In this document: positions 22,821-33,409 of the stretch, one piece after another
Numbering within the stretch: position 1 is the first letter of the stretch
Layout of the letters: every line of letters starts with the position of its first letter
Assembly (NCBI GenBank): GCA_951213105.1
Contig: OX578144.1
Coordinates: 79,967,801 to 80,031,800, forward strand
Direction of reading: 5' to 3'
DNA: 64,000 bases
From: Amaurobius ferox
Taxonomy: Eukaryota > Arthropoda > Arachnida > Araneae > Amaurobiidae
The notes under the pieces: generated by a model
The model's input: only the letters and a program-made list of their open reading frames with translations
Database searches by the model: none
Told to the model about the DNA's origin: nothing
Program-made: the position numbers and the translations under genes

Positions 22821-23035
22821 AGCTGAATATTAGTCAGTTAGTCTCGTAGCTGATATTGGTCAGTCAGTCTTGCAGCTGTATATTAGTCAGTCAGTCTCGC
22901 AGCTGTATATTAGTCGGTCAGTCCGCAGCTGCATATTAGTCACTCAGTCTCGCCGCTGTATATTAGTCAGTCAGTTTCACAGCTGTATCAGTCAGTCTCG
23001 CAGCTGTATCAGTCAGTCTCGCTCAGCTGTATCCA
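22821..23035. repeat. 27-bp minisatellite with CAGCTG core
   Basis: AGCTG motifs occur at about 22821, 22848, 22874, 22901, 22927, 22954 (as CGCTG), 22981, 23002 and 23025. Each is followed by TATATTAGTCAGTCAGTCTCG-like sequence. The last units are shortened to 21-23 bp. The open frame at 22870-23061 is a product of the repeat. Confidence 0.9.
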
Positions 23036-23770
23036 TAGCCTATCGGCTCGCTCGTATGTAGATGAATGTATGAGAAAGTTGAGTTGAGAATCAGACTCCC
23101 GAAATGGCTGTTATCGTTTTTCGATAAAATTAAAATTTATAGAGAACGTCAAGAGTTAGATACATACTTTTTTATGGTTTCGCCCAAATAAATTTTGTAC
23201 TCGGTAATAAATTAGTGAAAATTCATTCCCTCCGTTCTATCTTCCCGAATAATTTACTACAAAGAGTAACCACGCTAACGCGTAGGAAGTGTCGGAGTCC
23301 GCCTCTTTACGCGGAAATTGTTTTCATCACAGACAGCACATACCCGCGCACCGCCAACTTCTACTGAAACAAACAGCGTAGTTTTTATCCTCCTCGTAAT
23401 TTACAACCACGCATAAATTTGCACACTTCGAGCTTCGTTTACGGGGAAATGAAATTCTTTACATAGTTTAAATATATATTTCACTATAATATGTGTTGTT
23501 TTTTTCGGAAAATTCGATGGCTCCATATTTTTTACGAGACTTTAACGAGCAAAGTGGATGGAGAAATGGGTTCTTCAACATCTTCAATAAAAATCATGAC
23601 GATGACAAGTGCAACAAGACTCGTAAATAAATATACGAAATGAGAAGCTCCACTCATCTCTCTCATATGCAGTAAGAGCCGGTACACCGAGTAACTCGGG
23701 ACCCAGAAATTTACTTGCTAAATCCGTTCTTCGCAGCAAATTTATACACTAATGGATCGAATACCAAATA
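23036..23770. other. Intergenic DNA, locally CpG-richer
   Basis: The stretch at about 23230-23460 has more CG dinucleotides and less low-complexity sequence than its surroundings, but no frame or motif I can name. Confidence 0.3.
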
Positions 23771-23824
23771 CAGACGCAAAGAAACAACTGCCTTTGTTCA
23801 ACTGCAGTTGTTTCTTTGCGTCTG
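23771..23824. other. Perfect 21-bp stem-loop
   Basis: The arm 23771-23791 and its exact reverse complement at 23804-23824 are separated by a 12-base loop (CTTTGTTCAACT). A perfect 21-bp match at this distance is unlikely by chance. The product and class (small RNA hairpin, short palindrome, protein site) are unknown. Confidence 0.75.
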
Positions 23825-24164
23825 TTAAGAGACACTGTTTCTGACCTCGAAGCAATTGAAGTTACTTAATTTTCCTACGCATGATTTTTTCGAGGAACTA
23901 TTAGAAGGTTATATCTTCACAATCAGCAGTTTTATTTATTGTCATTCAACATATATTTTACTAATTCTGCAACTCATGAAACTTAAATAAGAAAACAATC
24001 AGATAGTTTAGTTTGAGTTGCTGCATACTAACGTCACTGACACATTCCAAGAAAATCTGGTTCGTTAGACTTTGTTTCTTGCAAACGCCGATGCAAAAAC
24101 GTTTTTCTTGGCTCGCATCGCAACCAAGAACAAATGATTCAACTCTTACCAGTTCATTAGAAGT

Positions 24165-24479
24165 ATGACTGCAGCCCTCCGCAAGCGTCGGATTTCAATC
24201 CGAAAGTTGGCAACAAAACGTCGCTCGTGTCTAACCATTAAAATCATGGAATGGATTCGAAGGCAGCAGAATAATACATTGTTTTCCGAGCTATCCCATG
24301 AGTCATTTAACAAGAGAAATCATTATACGCACAGACGATTTTGCAGTGATGTCAAGGATCGGTTTTGCTGCATATATGTATGGGCTGAAACCGACTCGCA
24401 AGAAAGTGTCTATGAATGCTCATTAGAGGTTGGAGAAATGGACGAACACGATAAAAAAGTATTTGTTCTCAATAGGTGA
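24165..24479 (+). other. Unrecognised 104-codon open frame
   Basis: An ATG-initiated frame with a basic N-terminal third (many R and K) and an acidic C-terminal third. It closes at AGG-TGA, where GTGATG could also be read as a donor splice site. No domain or family is recognised. Frames of this length are expected by chance in a 64-kb AT-rich window, so support for a real gene is weak. Confidence 0.15.
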
Positions 24480-24689
24480 TGCTGAAGATTGATTTTTCTT
24501 TTCTACAACACATAAAATTAGTAAACATTTCTTTGTTTTTCTTTAGAGAGAAATACAGTCCAGACAATTTCACCTGCTATGAGAAGAAAAAACCCAACAA
24601 CAGGGAACAATTAAAAATGCAACGATGAAATGATAATTAAAAAATAGTATCAATTGATGAAATAATATCAATTAAAAATACAACGATGT

Positions 24690-24758
24690 ATTTGGCAAAA
24701 TTACGCCCATTTATTTGGCAAAATTACGCCAATCTATTTGGCAAAATTACGCCAATCT
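24690..24758. repeat. 23-bp tandem repeat, three units
   Basis: ATTTGGCAAAATTACGCC is repeated three times with a 5-base variable end. Confidence 0.9.
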
Positions 24759-24798
24759 AGAGAGTTTGTTTATAGTTGATGAAATCAGTAGTGTTAAA

Positions 24799-24828
24799 GA
24801 CCCAGATCGTCCGACTCGTCCGAAGGCA
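24799..24828 (-). mobile_element. Tail fragment of SINE family B
   Basis: GACCCAGATCGTCCGACTCG matches the 3' end of family B (compare 19245-19275). Only about 30 bases remain. Confidence 0.4.
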
Positions 24829-25113
24829 TGAGCAACTGCTTGCTTATGTAGAATTTCGGAAAAGAAGAAAAACCCACGAAGGTGGAAAAAAGAAGTCCAC
24901 TACCCGAAGAAACATTCCGGAATCACGAAAATCGTCTGAGAGCCATTCCACTGAAATCGCTCAGCCACCAATCAGTATCCTTGTTCAGGGCTATACAGAA
25001 CACTATAACGTGTGCACGCCTCACACACACACAGATGGATACGTACGTGTTCATGAAGTCTTAAAAAAATGTATTTTCCTGAAATTTTGAATTCAAAATT
25101 TGAGGAAAACACA

Positions 25114-25184
25114 TTTTACTTTCTCAAACTGTATTAAGTAAAACGTATTATATGTTTTACTTAATACAGTCTGAAAAAGTAAAA
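25114..25184. other. 71-nt near-perfect hairpin
   Basis: The 31-bp arms (25114-25144 and 25154-25184) differ at two positions and enclose a 9-base loop, GTATTATAT. Size and shape resemble a microRNA precursor, but the pairing is more complete than in most animal precursors. Homology to the arms is not seen elsewhere in the window. A tiny palindromic element is the main alternative. Confidence 0.65.
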
Positions 25185-25189
25185 TTCTT

Positions 25190-26190
25190 ATATGATTACA
25201 TTTGAAACCAACAGTAGATTTCCAACCAGTTTCCAATTACTTTTCGGGAATTATTTTTCGATTAATAGTTATTTAAGAAATCAATTCATTAAAGGTTACA
25301 TGCGTGTATATAACAACACGTTCGTGATTTACTTATAATCCGTGTTCCACATCATTAGTAACGGAATTTTAACGGACAATATGAATTAAACCTTTCTCTT
25401 GTGGTACCGAAAAAAAAAAATCGAACGATCAGAAAACCTTTCCAAGAGAAACACATTCGTACCGAACACGCACACCTCAAATTAAACTAACACGTATCAT
25501 ACATTAAAGCTTAATTATCTTTCGGTTTCACCTATATCACACGAAAAAAAAACTAAAAGCAGTAGACGGAGAAATTGTGTTTAGGACGCTAATTACTTCA
25601 TGCGGTTTAATTGCTTCAAACAGTGATATTTCGCATGTTGTGTAGTAAAGAAAACGGTTTTGTAAGGATGGGGGGGGGGGGGGGGGGTGAAAAAAAATGG
25701 GAAAGACCAATTTAAAACTGCAACAATGATTCAAGCTTATCTTTAACAATGCAAAAGAAGGGTTGTTTGGAAAAGTAAAAGGATACGCTATGTGCAATAA
25801 GCACGTTTTAATATCATAACGGAACAAAATTTATTATTTCGAGAAATATGGTTTGTTGTAATATCATTTTGTTTATCTGATGCCACTAACACAACATTTA
25901 AACTGCAGTTAATTGTAAAGATAACTCATCTATGATTTAAAGTAAAAGGATATAATATTATGCGCAATAAGCTGTTTTGAATATTATAACGAGAAATATG
26001 TGATGACGTATGAGCAGAGAGTCCAGTTGTCGGTAATTTTACTTCGGTGGTAACATTATACTATAAAGCCGTTATACAGATTAATTCTACACTTTTTAGT
26101 TTTCAGTGCATTTAGGTAGTCACATACTTTTCGAAACATTTTCATTTTACTCTGCGTATTGTCAGTTACAAGAATTGTTTTTCTATCAAA
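25190..26190. other. AT-rich intergenic DNA
   Basis: An 18-base poly(G) run lies at 25670-25687. AGTAAAAGGATA-ATGTGCAATAAGC-type sequence occurs at about 25775 and 25940, a short diverged duplication. No gene seen. Confidence 0.4.
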
Positions 26191-26352
26191 CAGGGTTGGA
26201 AAAAAGACAGGGTTTAAAAAACAACTTAAAAAAAGGTTTAAAAAACAAGAACAAAAAGTCATGGTTTAAATCTAGGTTTAAACCATGGTTTAAAAACACA
26301 TCATGGTTTAAACGAAGATTTAAACCAATGGAATTTAAACCAGCCAACCCTG
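26191..26352. mobile_element. Short MITE with CAGGGTTGG ends
   Basis: The element starts CAGGGTTGG and ends CCAACCCTG. Its interior is built of many GGTTTAAA/TTTAAACC motifs in both orientations. A relative lies at 29278-29396. CAG-starting termini suggest an hAT-like end, but no convincing target-site duplication was found. Confidence 0.6.
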
Positions 26353-26642
26353 CACTATCGACCTAAAAATATTTTAAGCTGTTTTTCTCTGTTTTCTCTG
26401 TTCTCGCTTGATTAAATTATACAAAATTAGTAAGATAAGTTGTAATTATCGTAAAGACATAGTTTTTATTCTTAGAAACAGCCTGAAAAGCTAGCTGTAC
26501 GTAACAAGACCCTTAACTCAATTTTCGATAAAGAATTTCCTATTACTTTCTACAATTTCCTTCTGTAAACCATCACATATAGTTTATTATATTATTGTCA
26601 CGTTTATTCGCTGGCATTAATACAATATTTAGACAATATCTA

Positions 26643-27428
26643 AGGGGATGGTGGACGTTGAAATTTTTTTTATTTATTTATTGACTTAGAAACATGAAAA
26701 TTTGTATAAATATTCTTCTTAACATCACTATATAAAATACCATTTAATTTTTTTCAATTTTGCTACAATTTTGTATTTTTTTTTAAATTTAATTTTTTTA
26801 ACGAAAATTTGAAAATGCTCCTTGCGTACCATTTGTACACATTTTTGATTAATTTTACATTATGATCACTCAAAAACACATTATGAACAAATTTAGGTAT
26901 TCATTTTTAAATCCCTTAGAAAGTAAATTTTTTAAAAATATTTTTCTGCATTAAAACTTAATTTCCATGATTTAATTGGGTTATTATTCACTTTTAATTA
27001 CCTTAATAAAGTTCAATTATAAAATACATACTCAGTTTCATTAAAAAGTATGAAAGGTGTCTTCTTACCAAATGTCATGTATCTCAAACAAAAATTAACA
27101 CGCATGGAGCATTTTAAAAATGTAAAACTTTTGAAAATTCCGTTTCGAAAAAAATGCATTTAACCTTTTGCTTACGGGTGTGACAGCGTCCATCCCAAAC
27201 GAAGAACCTTCCAAACCGGCGATTTCCATGGACGCCAATGTCTGCAAAGGGGGGTCGAACTGTTTGGGATAGGGTATGTCAAATACCTGTCTTTTTGGGA
27301 GGTTCTTCGTTTGGGATGGACGCTGTCCCATCCGTAAGCAAAAGGTTAAATGTGTAAAACACTGTTATATATTAAAAAAAAAACTTTTTTTAGTCGATTT
27401 TTGCTCATTTCAACGTCCACCGTCCCCT
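26643..27428. mobile_element. Mariner-like MITE with TA flanks
   Basis: Terminal inverted repeats AGGGGATGGTGGACGTTGAA and, on the other strand, AGGGGACGGTGGACGTTGAA differ at one position. TA dinucleotides flank both ends (26641-26642 and 27429-27430), as expected for Tc1/mariner. No transposase is present and the interior is AT-rich. A piggyBac-like palindrome is nested at 27164-27345, leaving about 600 bp of original element. Confidence 0.8.
27164..27345. mobile_element. piggyBac-like palindromic MITE P, copy 1
   Basis: Inverted ends CCTTTTGCTTACGGGT and its counterpart GGTTCTTCGTTTGGGATGGA...AAAAGG enclose the element, with TTAA on both sides (27160-27163 and 27346-27349). The arms (GACAGCGTCCATCCCAAACG and its complement) pair for about 50 bp. 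The left arm interior is rearranged relative to copy 2. TTAA flanks and the CCTTTTGC start suggest a piggyBac-type mobiliser. Confidence 0.8.
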
Positions 27429-27430
27429 TA

Positions 27431-29277
27431 ATTATAAAGAAAAATCAATTATAATTTAAAGTAAAATGATATAATACGTGCAATAAACACTTCTGAACAT
27501 TATTATTATTAAATTGATCATAAAGTGATCAAAGCTTTGTGTAATGCTCAGAAAGTAAAACATCATGTCTTGGTTGTTTTAAAACGACTAGATCGCAAGC
27601 CTTGAACTAACAAAATTTATCACAACACGAATGTTGTATTGTAGCTGTTTACAAAAATTCCACAATACATTCTGACATTTTCTTATTATTCACAACGCGA
27701 CGTGGATTGAATAACATCAGTCAAAACCGTTGATGAAATGTTTTTGATTTCTGAAATGAAAGTTTTATCTGTTTCACTTTTTTACTTCAAATGTTAAGAT
27801 TTCGTGTTTTTAGTCATAACTTTAGTTTTGACGTGAATAATATCCCATTGAAACCTGAACATTACGAAATGTGTAAACACATTGGACACTTATATCTCCG
27901 AACCAAATTAATAAAAAAGGAAACAATTTATACTTGTTTTGTCGGAAATAAGGTGCCATTTAAGAATATACAAAAACAATGTCAATATTTCAATATTTTC
28001 ACTTTTTTGAAAAACTAGTCGGAGTCAGTTTTTAATTCACTTTGCTTATTTTCACCCAAAATATATTCTAAACTATAAAATATACATAAAAACAGTAAGC
28101 GACAAAAATGTTCAATTAGCAATCTAGTTTCTAGATGAATAATTTAATTTTATCAAGCATTTAGAATTTTCAAGCAATGCTTATTTCGACAATCAAAAGT
28201 GAACAAAGCGAGTAATTTGTAGTACTTAAAAAGTTACTTACAAGACTTATATTGTAATAGGATTTTAGATAAGGTTCTTTGTTTTCAAAATTGAGTGGTT
28301 GTAATTTCGATATTTTAATATTTTAACATATTTTGTAAAAGTAGTTACAATTTAGCCATTTTAATATCTTAAACAATTTTTATTTTATAAGATATTATTT
28401 CGACTTCATCGAACTGAAGCAACCGCCGATTTTTCTTTAATTAGATCCCCGAATGCTGATATCTGCAATGCGAAAGCGATTGTCATTCATGTAGTTACTA
28501 GAGACAAAAGAGCAACAACTGCATTTACAGAGGGATAAATTGTCATTAACCTTTCTTAATCCACACTAATAAAGCAGAGACCTACTTAATTCAACTATAA
28601 ACCTTGTAACGAGAACAACAAAAGCCAACAACTCGCTCGCCTCATTTAAAAATTCCAACAGCAGATGAGGCGAAACTTAAATGCCCATTTAAACAAATAA
28701 TATTAACAGAAGCTTAGGGTCTTATTTAGCAAATTATGCAGCAAGTCCATGAAGTGCCATTGGTGGGTCCGTCGCAAATGCAGATGGTAACGATGAAGAG
28801 ATGAATGTCCTCGACGGAGAGAAGGTTAATTAAAAGTTTGGGCGCAGCGGAATTAATGTTAAAAAATAAAAATAAAAAAGAAGTACGAAGAATAACTAGA
28901 GCCGTAGGAGAAAGATGTATTCATTAGTTTAAAATGTCTGGTGATACCGCATTGTAAGAGCTGCGAGATGGAGAAAGTAAAATTCACTTGATAACTGGAA
29001 TAGAGACCAAGGTGCCAGGAAGAATTGTAGAAGAGTTTAGATTTTAAGATTAAATATATAAGGATATCCACCCGGCTTTCTTCTACAGTCATATTCAATA
29101 TTGTTTAGGCTTGCTTGAATTATTATAATCAGTATCAGAATGTAAGAAAATGTATATTTTTTATTCCTTATTCTTTCAAAATATTTCGTAAAAATGATTT
29201 GAAAATTTCGTTTTTGAAATTGGCAACAGCTTAGCGACAATGATGAATGCATTTCGCTTCTCTGTGTTAATATAAAA
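27431..29277. other. AT-rich intergenic DNA
   Basis: No gene or repeat recognised. A stretch at 28420-28870 is compositionally more complex and repeat-free, with homeodomain-like TTAATTA (28827) and CATTA motifs. It is a possible conserved non-coding element but unproven. Confidence 0.3.
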
Positions 29278-29396
29278 CAGGGTTGGTTGATTAAAACCAA
29301 AAACCCTGGTTTTTCAGTTCAAACTCAGGGTTTTTTTTTTACCCCCCCCCCCCCGTTTTAAACTGAGTTTTTTTTGGTTTAAACCAAAAAACCCTG
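29278..29396. mobile_element. Second CAGGGTTGG-type short MITE
   Basis: Starts CAGGGTTGGTTG and ends AAAAAACCCTG. The interior carries GGTTTAAACC and complementary AAACTCAG/CTGAGTTT segments flanking a poly(C) run (29342-29354). Related to 26191-26352. Confidence 0.55.
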
Positions 29397-31478
29397 ATAA
29401 CTATTCTGATACTACCATCATTGTTCCGGTTATTATCATGGTTTTTCATAGGTTATAATGATATAAAAATCTTAAAATTAGACATAAAATTTACAAGCAG
29501 TAGAAGTTCTCTCGTTCTTGAGTTATTATGCCCACACTTCGCATATAAACACACAGACTGATAGCATTTCAAAAGTGTTCTCATTGGATTTAAGAGGTCC
29601 TAAAATGTTGGTTTTATTCCTTATGCAATTGAACGTTATGTATAAAACAAGCATTTAATTAATACACAAGCAAATTTAGTTTTTTATTTTAGATTTTGTT
29701 GATTTTAACAGATCATATTGAAATAAAAGGCCAATTCTATTTTTACAAATCATAACTAACATCTAATCAATACCAGAGTATTGTATAAGTAAGTAATTGA
29801 ACTATCCAATTTTGCTTTTTCCAAAATTATTTTTTGCATTCACTGGGTGGTAGACATGTTGGACGGAAAGAGCAAACGTAGATTCTTTAAATTTTGAGAA
29901 TTTATATTAAAGAAAAAGTTATTTTTTAAATGATACAATACTTGAGCCTTTAAACTTAGAATAGGAACAGCATTTGGCGATTAAAAATCAATTTTGGCAA
30001 ACAACACTACGTTTGGCGATAGTGAATTAATTTGGCAAAATATATAAACGTTCTACAGCAAGGCACGGTAACTGGCGCCCCGTGCTTATTCACATTTATA
30101 TTTCAAGAGACCCACGAAAACCAATTAATCGAAAAACTTAAACTCGAATGTTAAACACATTACTCATCAAATTCAAATGTCTTCATCGAACAAATTATTC
30201 GTCATTATCAGTCAGTTGTGAAACAAATATTAATTATTCATTAAATTCATCAATTATTCGTCTTTAAATTTTACGTTCACCAAATTGTAATCAATTCAGA
30301 TTCAACTATATCCGGGTGGTTAGGGGGGGGGGGGATCGTCTGCGTTGATAATTTAAACGTAATGTCACTTATAAATAATTTTGAGGGTTTTTATTATCTT
30401 TTGATAGATTTTAACCATCTTATCAAAAGTATTGTGAGCATTCCACTGATATTTTCATATATAAGTCAACGATTATTCGTTTATTTCTAATTAATTTTTT
30501 ACAATTAAAAGTGCTTATTGTTGAAATGAGCATTGCATAGAAAAATTTATTAAATTATTAATGCATTAAAGGGAAAGGTGGTTTAATAATAATAATAATA
30601 ATAATAATGCATTTTAATTTGGATATTATTTTACAATCAAATGGCTACAAACAATTTGTATTATGTGTATTAAAATAATTTCGATACAGCTAAGAAGCAC
30701 CTCTCCCCTTCCCTTAGTACTAGATTGCTTTGTTGTTTTACATATGCGGCCCCCACTTTGCACCCAGTAGCTTCATGCAGCCCAAAAAGGTTGCCGACCG
30801 CTTTTCTGCAGGAAGAGCTGAAGTTTGGAACCTTTTCTGAATCAGGACATAATGCGCTTTTTCTGAACCGTCATAATATTTTATCTCTCCCCCTTTTGCA
30901 GGCGTCTATAACCCTAGGCACCAATAATATAAATATATAATTAGAATAATAATTTTGCATATGAAGTGAATTTTTCGTGCAAAATTTTCAGAGGGAAAAA
31001 AGGGTCATTTGAAGAAGGTGGTCGCTTAATACAGCTGCTCACACACATGTTTCAGTTTTTTTTTATATACACAGTATGTAGCACGGAATGTTAATATACA
31101 AGCGTTTAAATGAATCGCAGCGATTTAACCAGAAGCATAAAATAGTAGCAGCATGATGAGAATAATTTCGTAAGGTAGATATTTTATCCCCTCATCACAA
31201 CAATGCGTTGTTGAGGCAAGTGCTGATGTCTTAACCTGATCCGGGATCTAACTGCAGGTCGGTGATCAAGTGACGACTGCTCGGCGCGTGACTGGGACCC
31301 ATGAATGAAAAGATACATAAATTTTACCATGCGCGGAACGAACGACGCAATAAGTCCAGCCATTCGGTGTCTTGGTGAAATCTTGCAAGGCTAAGGGGAT
31401 AGTGAGTCCATTTACGACTATGAAGTATGGGTCAAAAAACTGAAATGTTTGTGTTTTCGATCGATATCGTGCTCTTTG
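29397..31478. other. AT-rich DNA with minor repeats
   Basis: TTTGGCGAT and TTTGGCAAA motifs recur with a 39-bp period at 29973-30040. (AAT)n lies at about 30586-30608 and a 12-base poly(G) run at 30323-30334. No gene recognised apart from the hAT-end relic at 30730-30815. Confidence 0.4.
30730..30815 (-). mobile_element. Possible hAT-type end relic
   Basis: Read on the minus strand, CAGAAAAGCGGTCGGCAACC is followed by CTTTTTGGGCTGCATGAAGC, a phrase typical of hAT element ends. The other end is not seen. Confidence 0.35.
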
Positions 31479-31482
31479 TGAA

Positions 31483-31707
31483 CCTTTTGCTTACGGGTAG
31501 GACAGCGTCCATCCCAAACGTAGAACCTCCCAAAAAGACAGATATTTGACATACCGTATCCCAAACAGTCCGACCCCCCCCCCCCTTGGCAGACATTGGC
31601 GTCAAGGGGGGGGGGGTCGGACTGTTTGAGATAGGGTATGTCAAATATCTGTCTTTTTGGGAGGTTCTACGTTTGGGATGGACGCTGTCCCACTCGCAAG
31701 CAAAAGG
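31483..31707. mobile_element. piggyBac-like palindromic MITE P, copy 2 (225 bp)
   Basis: Almost the whole element is one palindrome, with arms of about 103 bp. The inner ends are a poly(C) run (31574-31585) and a poly(G) run (31606-31616), with about 20 bp of loop. Ends are CCTTTTGC and GCAAAAGG. TTAA lies at the right (31708-31711) and TGAA at the left (31479-31482), the latter probably a mutated TTAA. It sits in the TTTAAGCAC end of the foldback F copy that follows. Confidence 0.85.
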
Positions 31708-31710
31708 TTA

Positions 31711-32637
31711 AGCACACGTATAACTTTGTAAGGAAAGTTCGACGAGTGTACACGTTAGGTACATCTTTAGCAGTGTTTTCAAACTTTTTGGGTCGCAGAA
31801 CCCTTTTGAAATTCAATTGGCTGGCGGAATCCCAAAATGAGAAAAATTACATTGTGGTCCAAATCATACAATCAAATTTTGCATGTATTTTTTTTTTTTT
31901 AATTTTTATGAACATTTACACGAAATTATCACGTCGCGGAACTTCTGGAATAGTGTCGTAGAACCCTAAGGGTTCCAAAAACACACTTTGAGAAACGCTG
32001 ATCTTATAGTAAAGTGACCATGCCCGATCGAATAAAAGGGATTGTAGTGCCTCTCGGAGAATTTAAAAAGTTTAATGAACGCAGTCATAAAGCAAGACAG
32101 ACGAAAAACGCCTATTACAAAGTAGTAAACTATTGTCTAATAAGTAGGAATTGGCAATAAAACTGTTATAGAATGCATTTATTTGACACAATACGGTTAT
32201 TGGCAAATGACTTCGTATTCAGGAATTATAAAATAACCCTTACGTGCACAGGAATCTAATTTACAGGCTGTTCAAAATGCGCTCAGAAACAATGCGCATT
32301 TGAATTCGAGAAAGAACATAACCGCGTACTTTGACAAGCATTGCAGATGTCACCGTATGACAGGCTCTGATCCTGATGATACGACTTTTTGACAGATATT
32401 TATTGCCTTCCATATACAAGTTTCGTTCGTTCCTAATGTCGAATCTTATTTATTAGACACTCTACCACTTCCACTCCATAATTGGCTTTTTTCGTCTGTT
32501 TTGCTTTGTGGCAGAGTTCGTTATCCCAATTTTTTAAATTCTCCGCTAGGGCGTTTATTCGATTGGGCATGATCACTTTACTGTAGACAAACTTAATACG
32601 TACACTCATGGACACCTTATAAAATTATTGGGATGGC
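31711..32637. mobile_element. Long-TIR foldback F, copy A
   Basis: The left arm (ATAACTTTGTAAGGAAAG, TATAGTAAAGTGACCATGCC, GAGAATTTAAAAAGTTTAA) is mirrored in reverse complement by the right arm (about 32440-32637). Arms are roughly 170-200 bp once the nested hAT-like insert is removed, leaving a core of about 700 bp. No coding frame is present. Its sister at 40651-41580 has the same organisation. Confidence 0.75.
31771..32000. mobile_element. hAT-like MITE H, copy 1
   Basis: Inverted ends CAGTGTTTTCAAACTTT and, on the other strand, CAGCGTTTCTCAAAGTG bound the element. Eight-base flanks ATCTTTAG and ATCTTATA are nearly repeated. Foldback copy B lacks the insert at the corresponding point, which confirms the insertion. 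The interior has GGGTCGCAGAACCC and AGAACCCTAAGGGTTCC. The same element recurs at 54178-54758. Confidence 0.8.
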
Positions 32638-32639
32638 TT

Positions 32640-33245
32640 GCTCTCCTTGGACCAGACCTATTAAGAAGGGGGTGGGGATGGGGTGATTCCCCCCGGGCCC
32701 GAATTTTCAGGGAGTCCAGACTTTTTTTTACTTTTTCTTAAAAAAAAAAAATAAATAAATAAAAAGCATAAACAATGATTATAAAAATGAAAAAAATAAT
32801 TTTTTCTCTCAAAATATTTATCTTTCTTTCTATTTCCAGCTAAAAAAAAATGTGGTACTGTCACAGATCTAGTTTACAAAACCAAAAAGTTGTTCTGTTT
32901 CTAATGTTTTGTTTATTAAAAAAAATTAATAGTTCTAAATTGAAAAAATATTTATATTTATTATTTTCCGGTTTCTTCAACTTTATTTCTTATAACCTAA
33001 GCATCTTATACCTCAAATTTTCTCTAAAATTTACAAACTACTTTAAAACAAAGATATCCGTGAAGGAAATTTGAAACTAAGGTCTAAGCAAAATAGGGGC
33101 CAAAAAAGGGCCCTTGAGTTGCTTCCCCCGGGCTCGGATTATTTCTCCATGGCCCTGTATATGAGAAGATTTAGAATGTCAACTTAAGAGTGATATTGAT
33201 TTACATTTTTATTGTTTCATTATAAGTAATAGTATACACATACTT
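32640..33245. other. Uncertain relic, GC-rich ends around AT-rich core
   Basis: CCCCCCGGGCCCGAATTTTC near 32690 and CCCCCGGGCTCGGATTATTT near 33125, followed by CAT-GGCCCTG, bracket an AT-rich core. This could be a decayed DNA transposon, but the two ends are not clearly inverted. Confidence 0.3.
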
Positions 33246-33247
33246 TT

Positions 33248-33406
33248 AGCAATGACTACAGGTATTGTAAACTGTATTTAATACACCATCTTGACATACA
33301 GGAAAAGTTTTTCAAAATGCCATAGCGCTTTCGGCAGTTTGAAAAACTTTTCCTGTACGTCAAGATGGTGTATGAAATACAGTTTGCAATACTTGTAGTG
33401 TTTGCT
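33248..33406. mobile_element. 159-bp palindromic hairpin element
   Basis: Arms of 74 bp (33248-33321 and 33333-33406) match at 67 positions, with an 11-base loop, ATAGCGCTTTC. No frame is present. Most likely a palindromic MITE, and also a possible source of hairpin RNA if transcribed. Confidence 0.8.
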
Positions 33407-33409
33407 GAA

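Noticed and set aside
24165..24479. Firm gene call for the 104-codon ATG frame
   Set aside because: No recognisable domain, promoter or homologous copy. The length is within chance expectation for the window, so it is listed only as a weak open frame.
26191..26352. 8-bp target-site duplication around the CAGGGTTGG element
   Set aside because: CTATC occurs on both sides but at different distances from the ends, so it does not form a proper flanking repeat.
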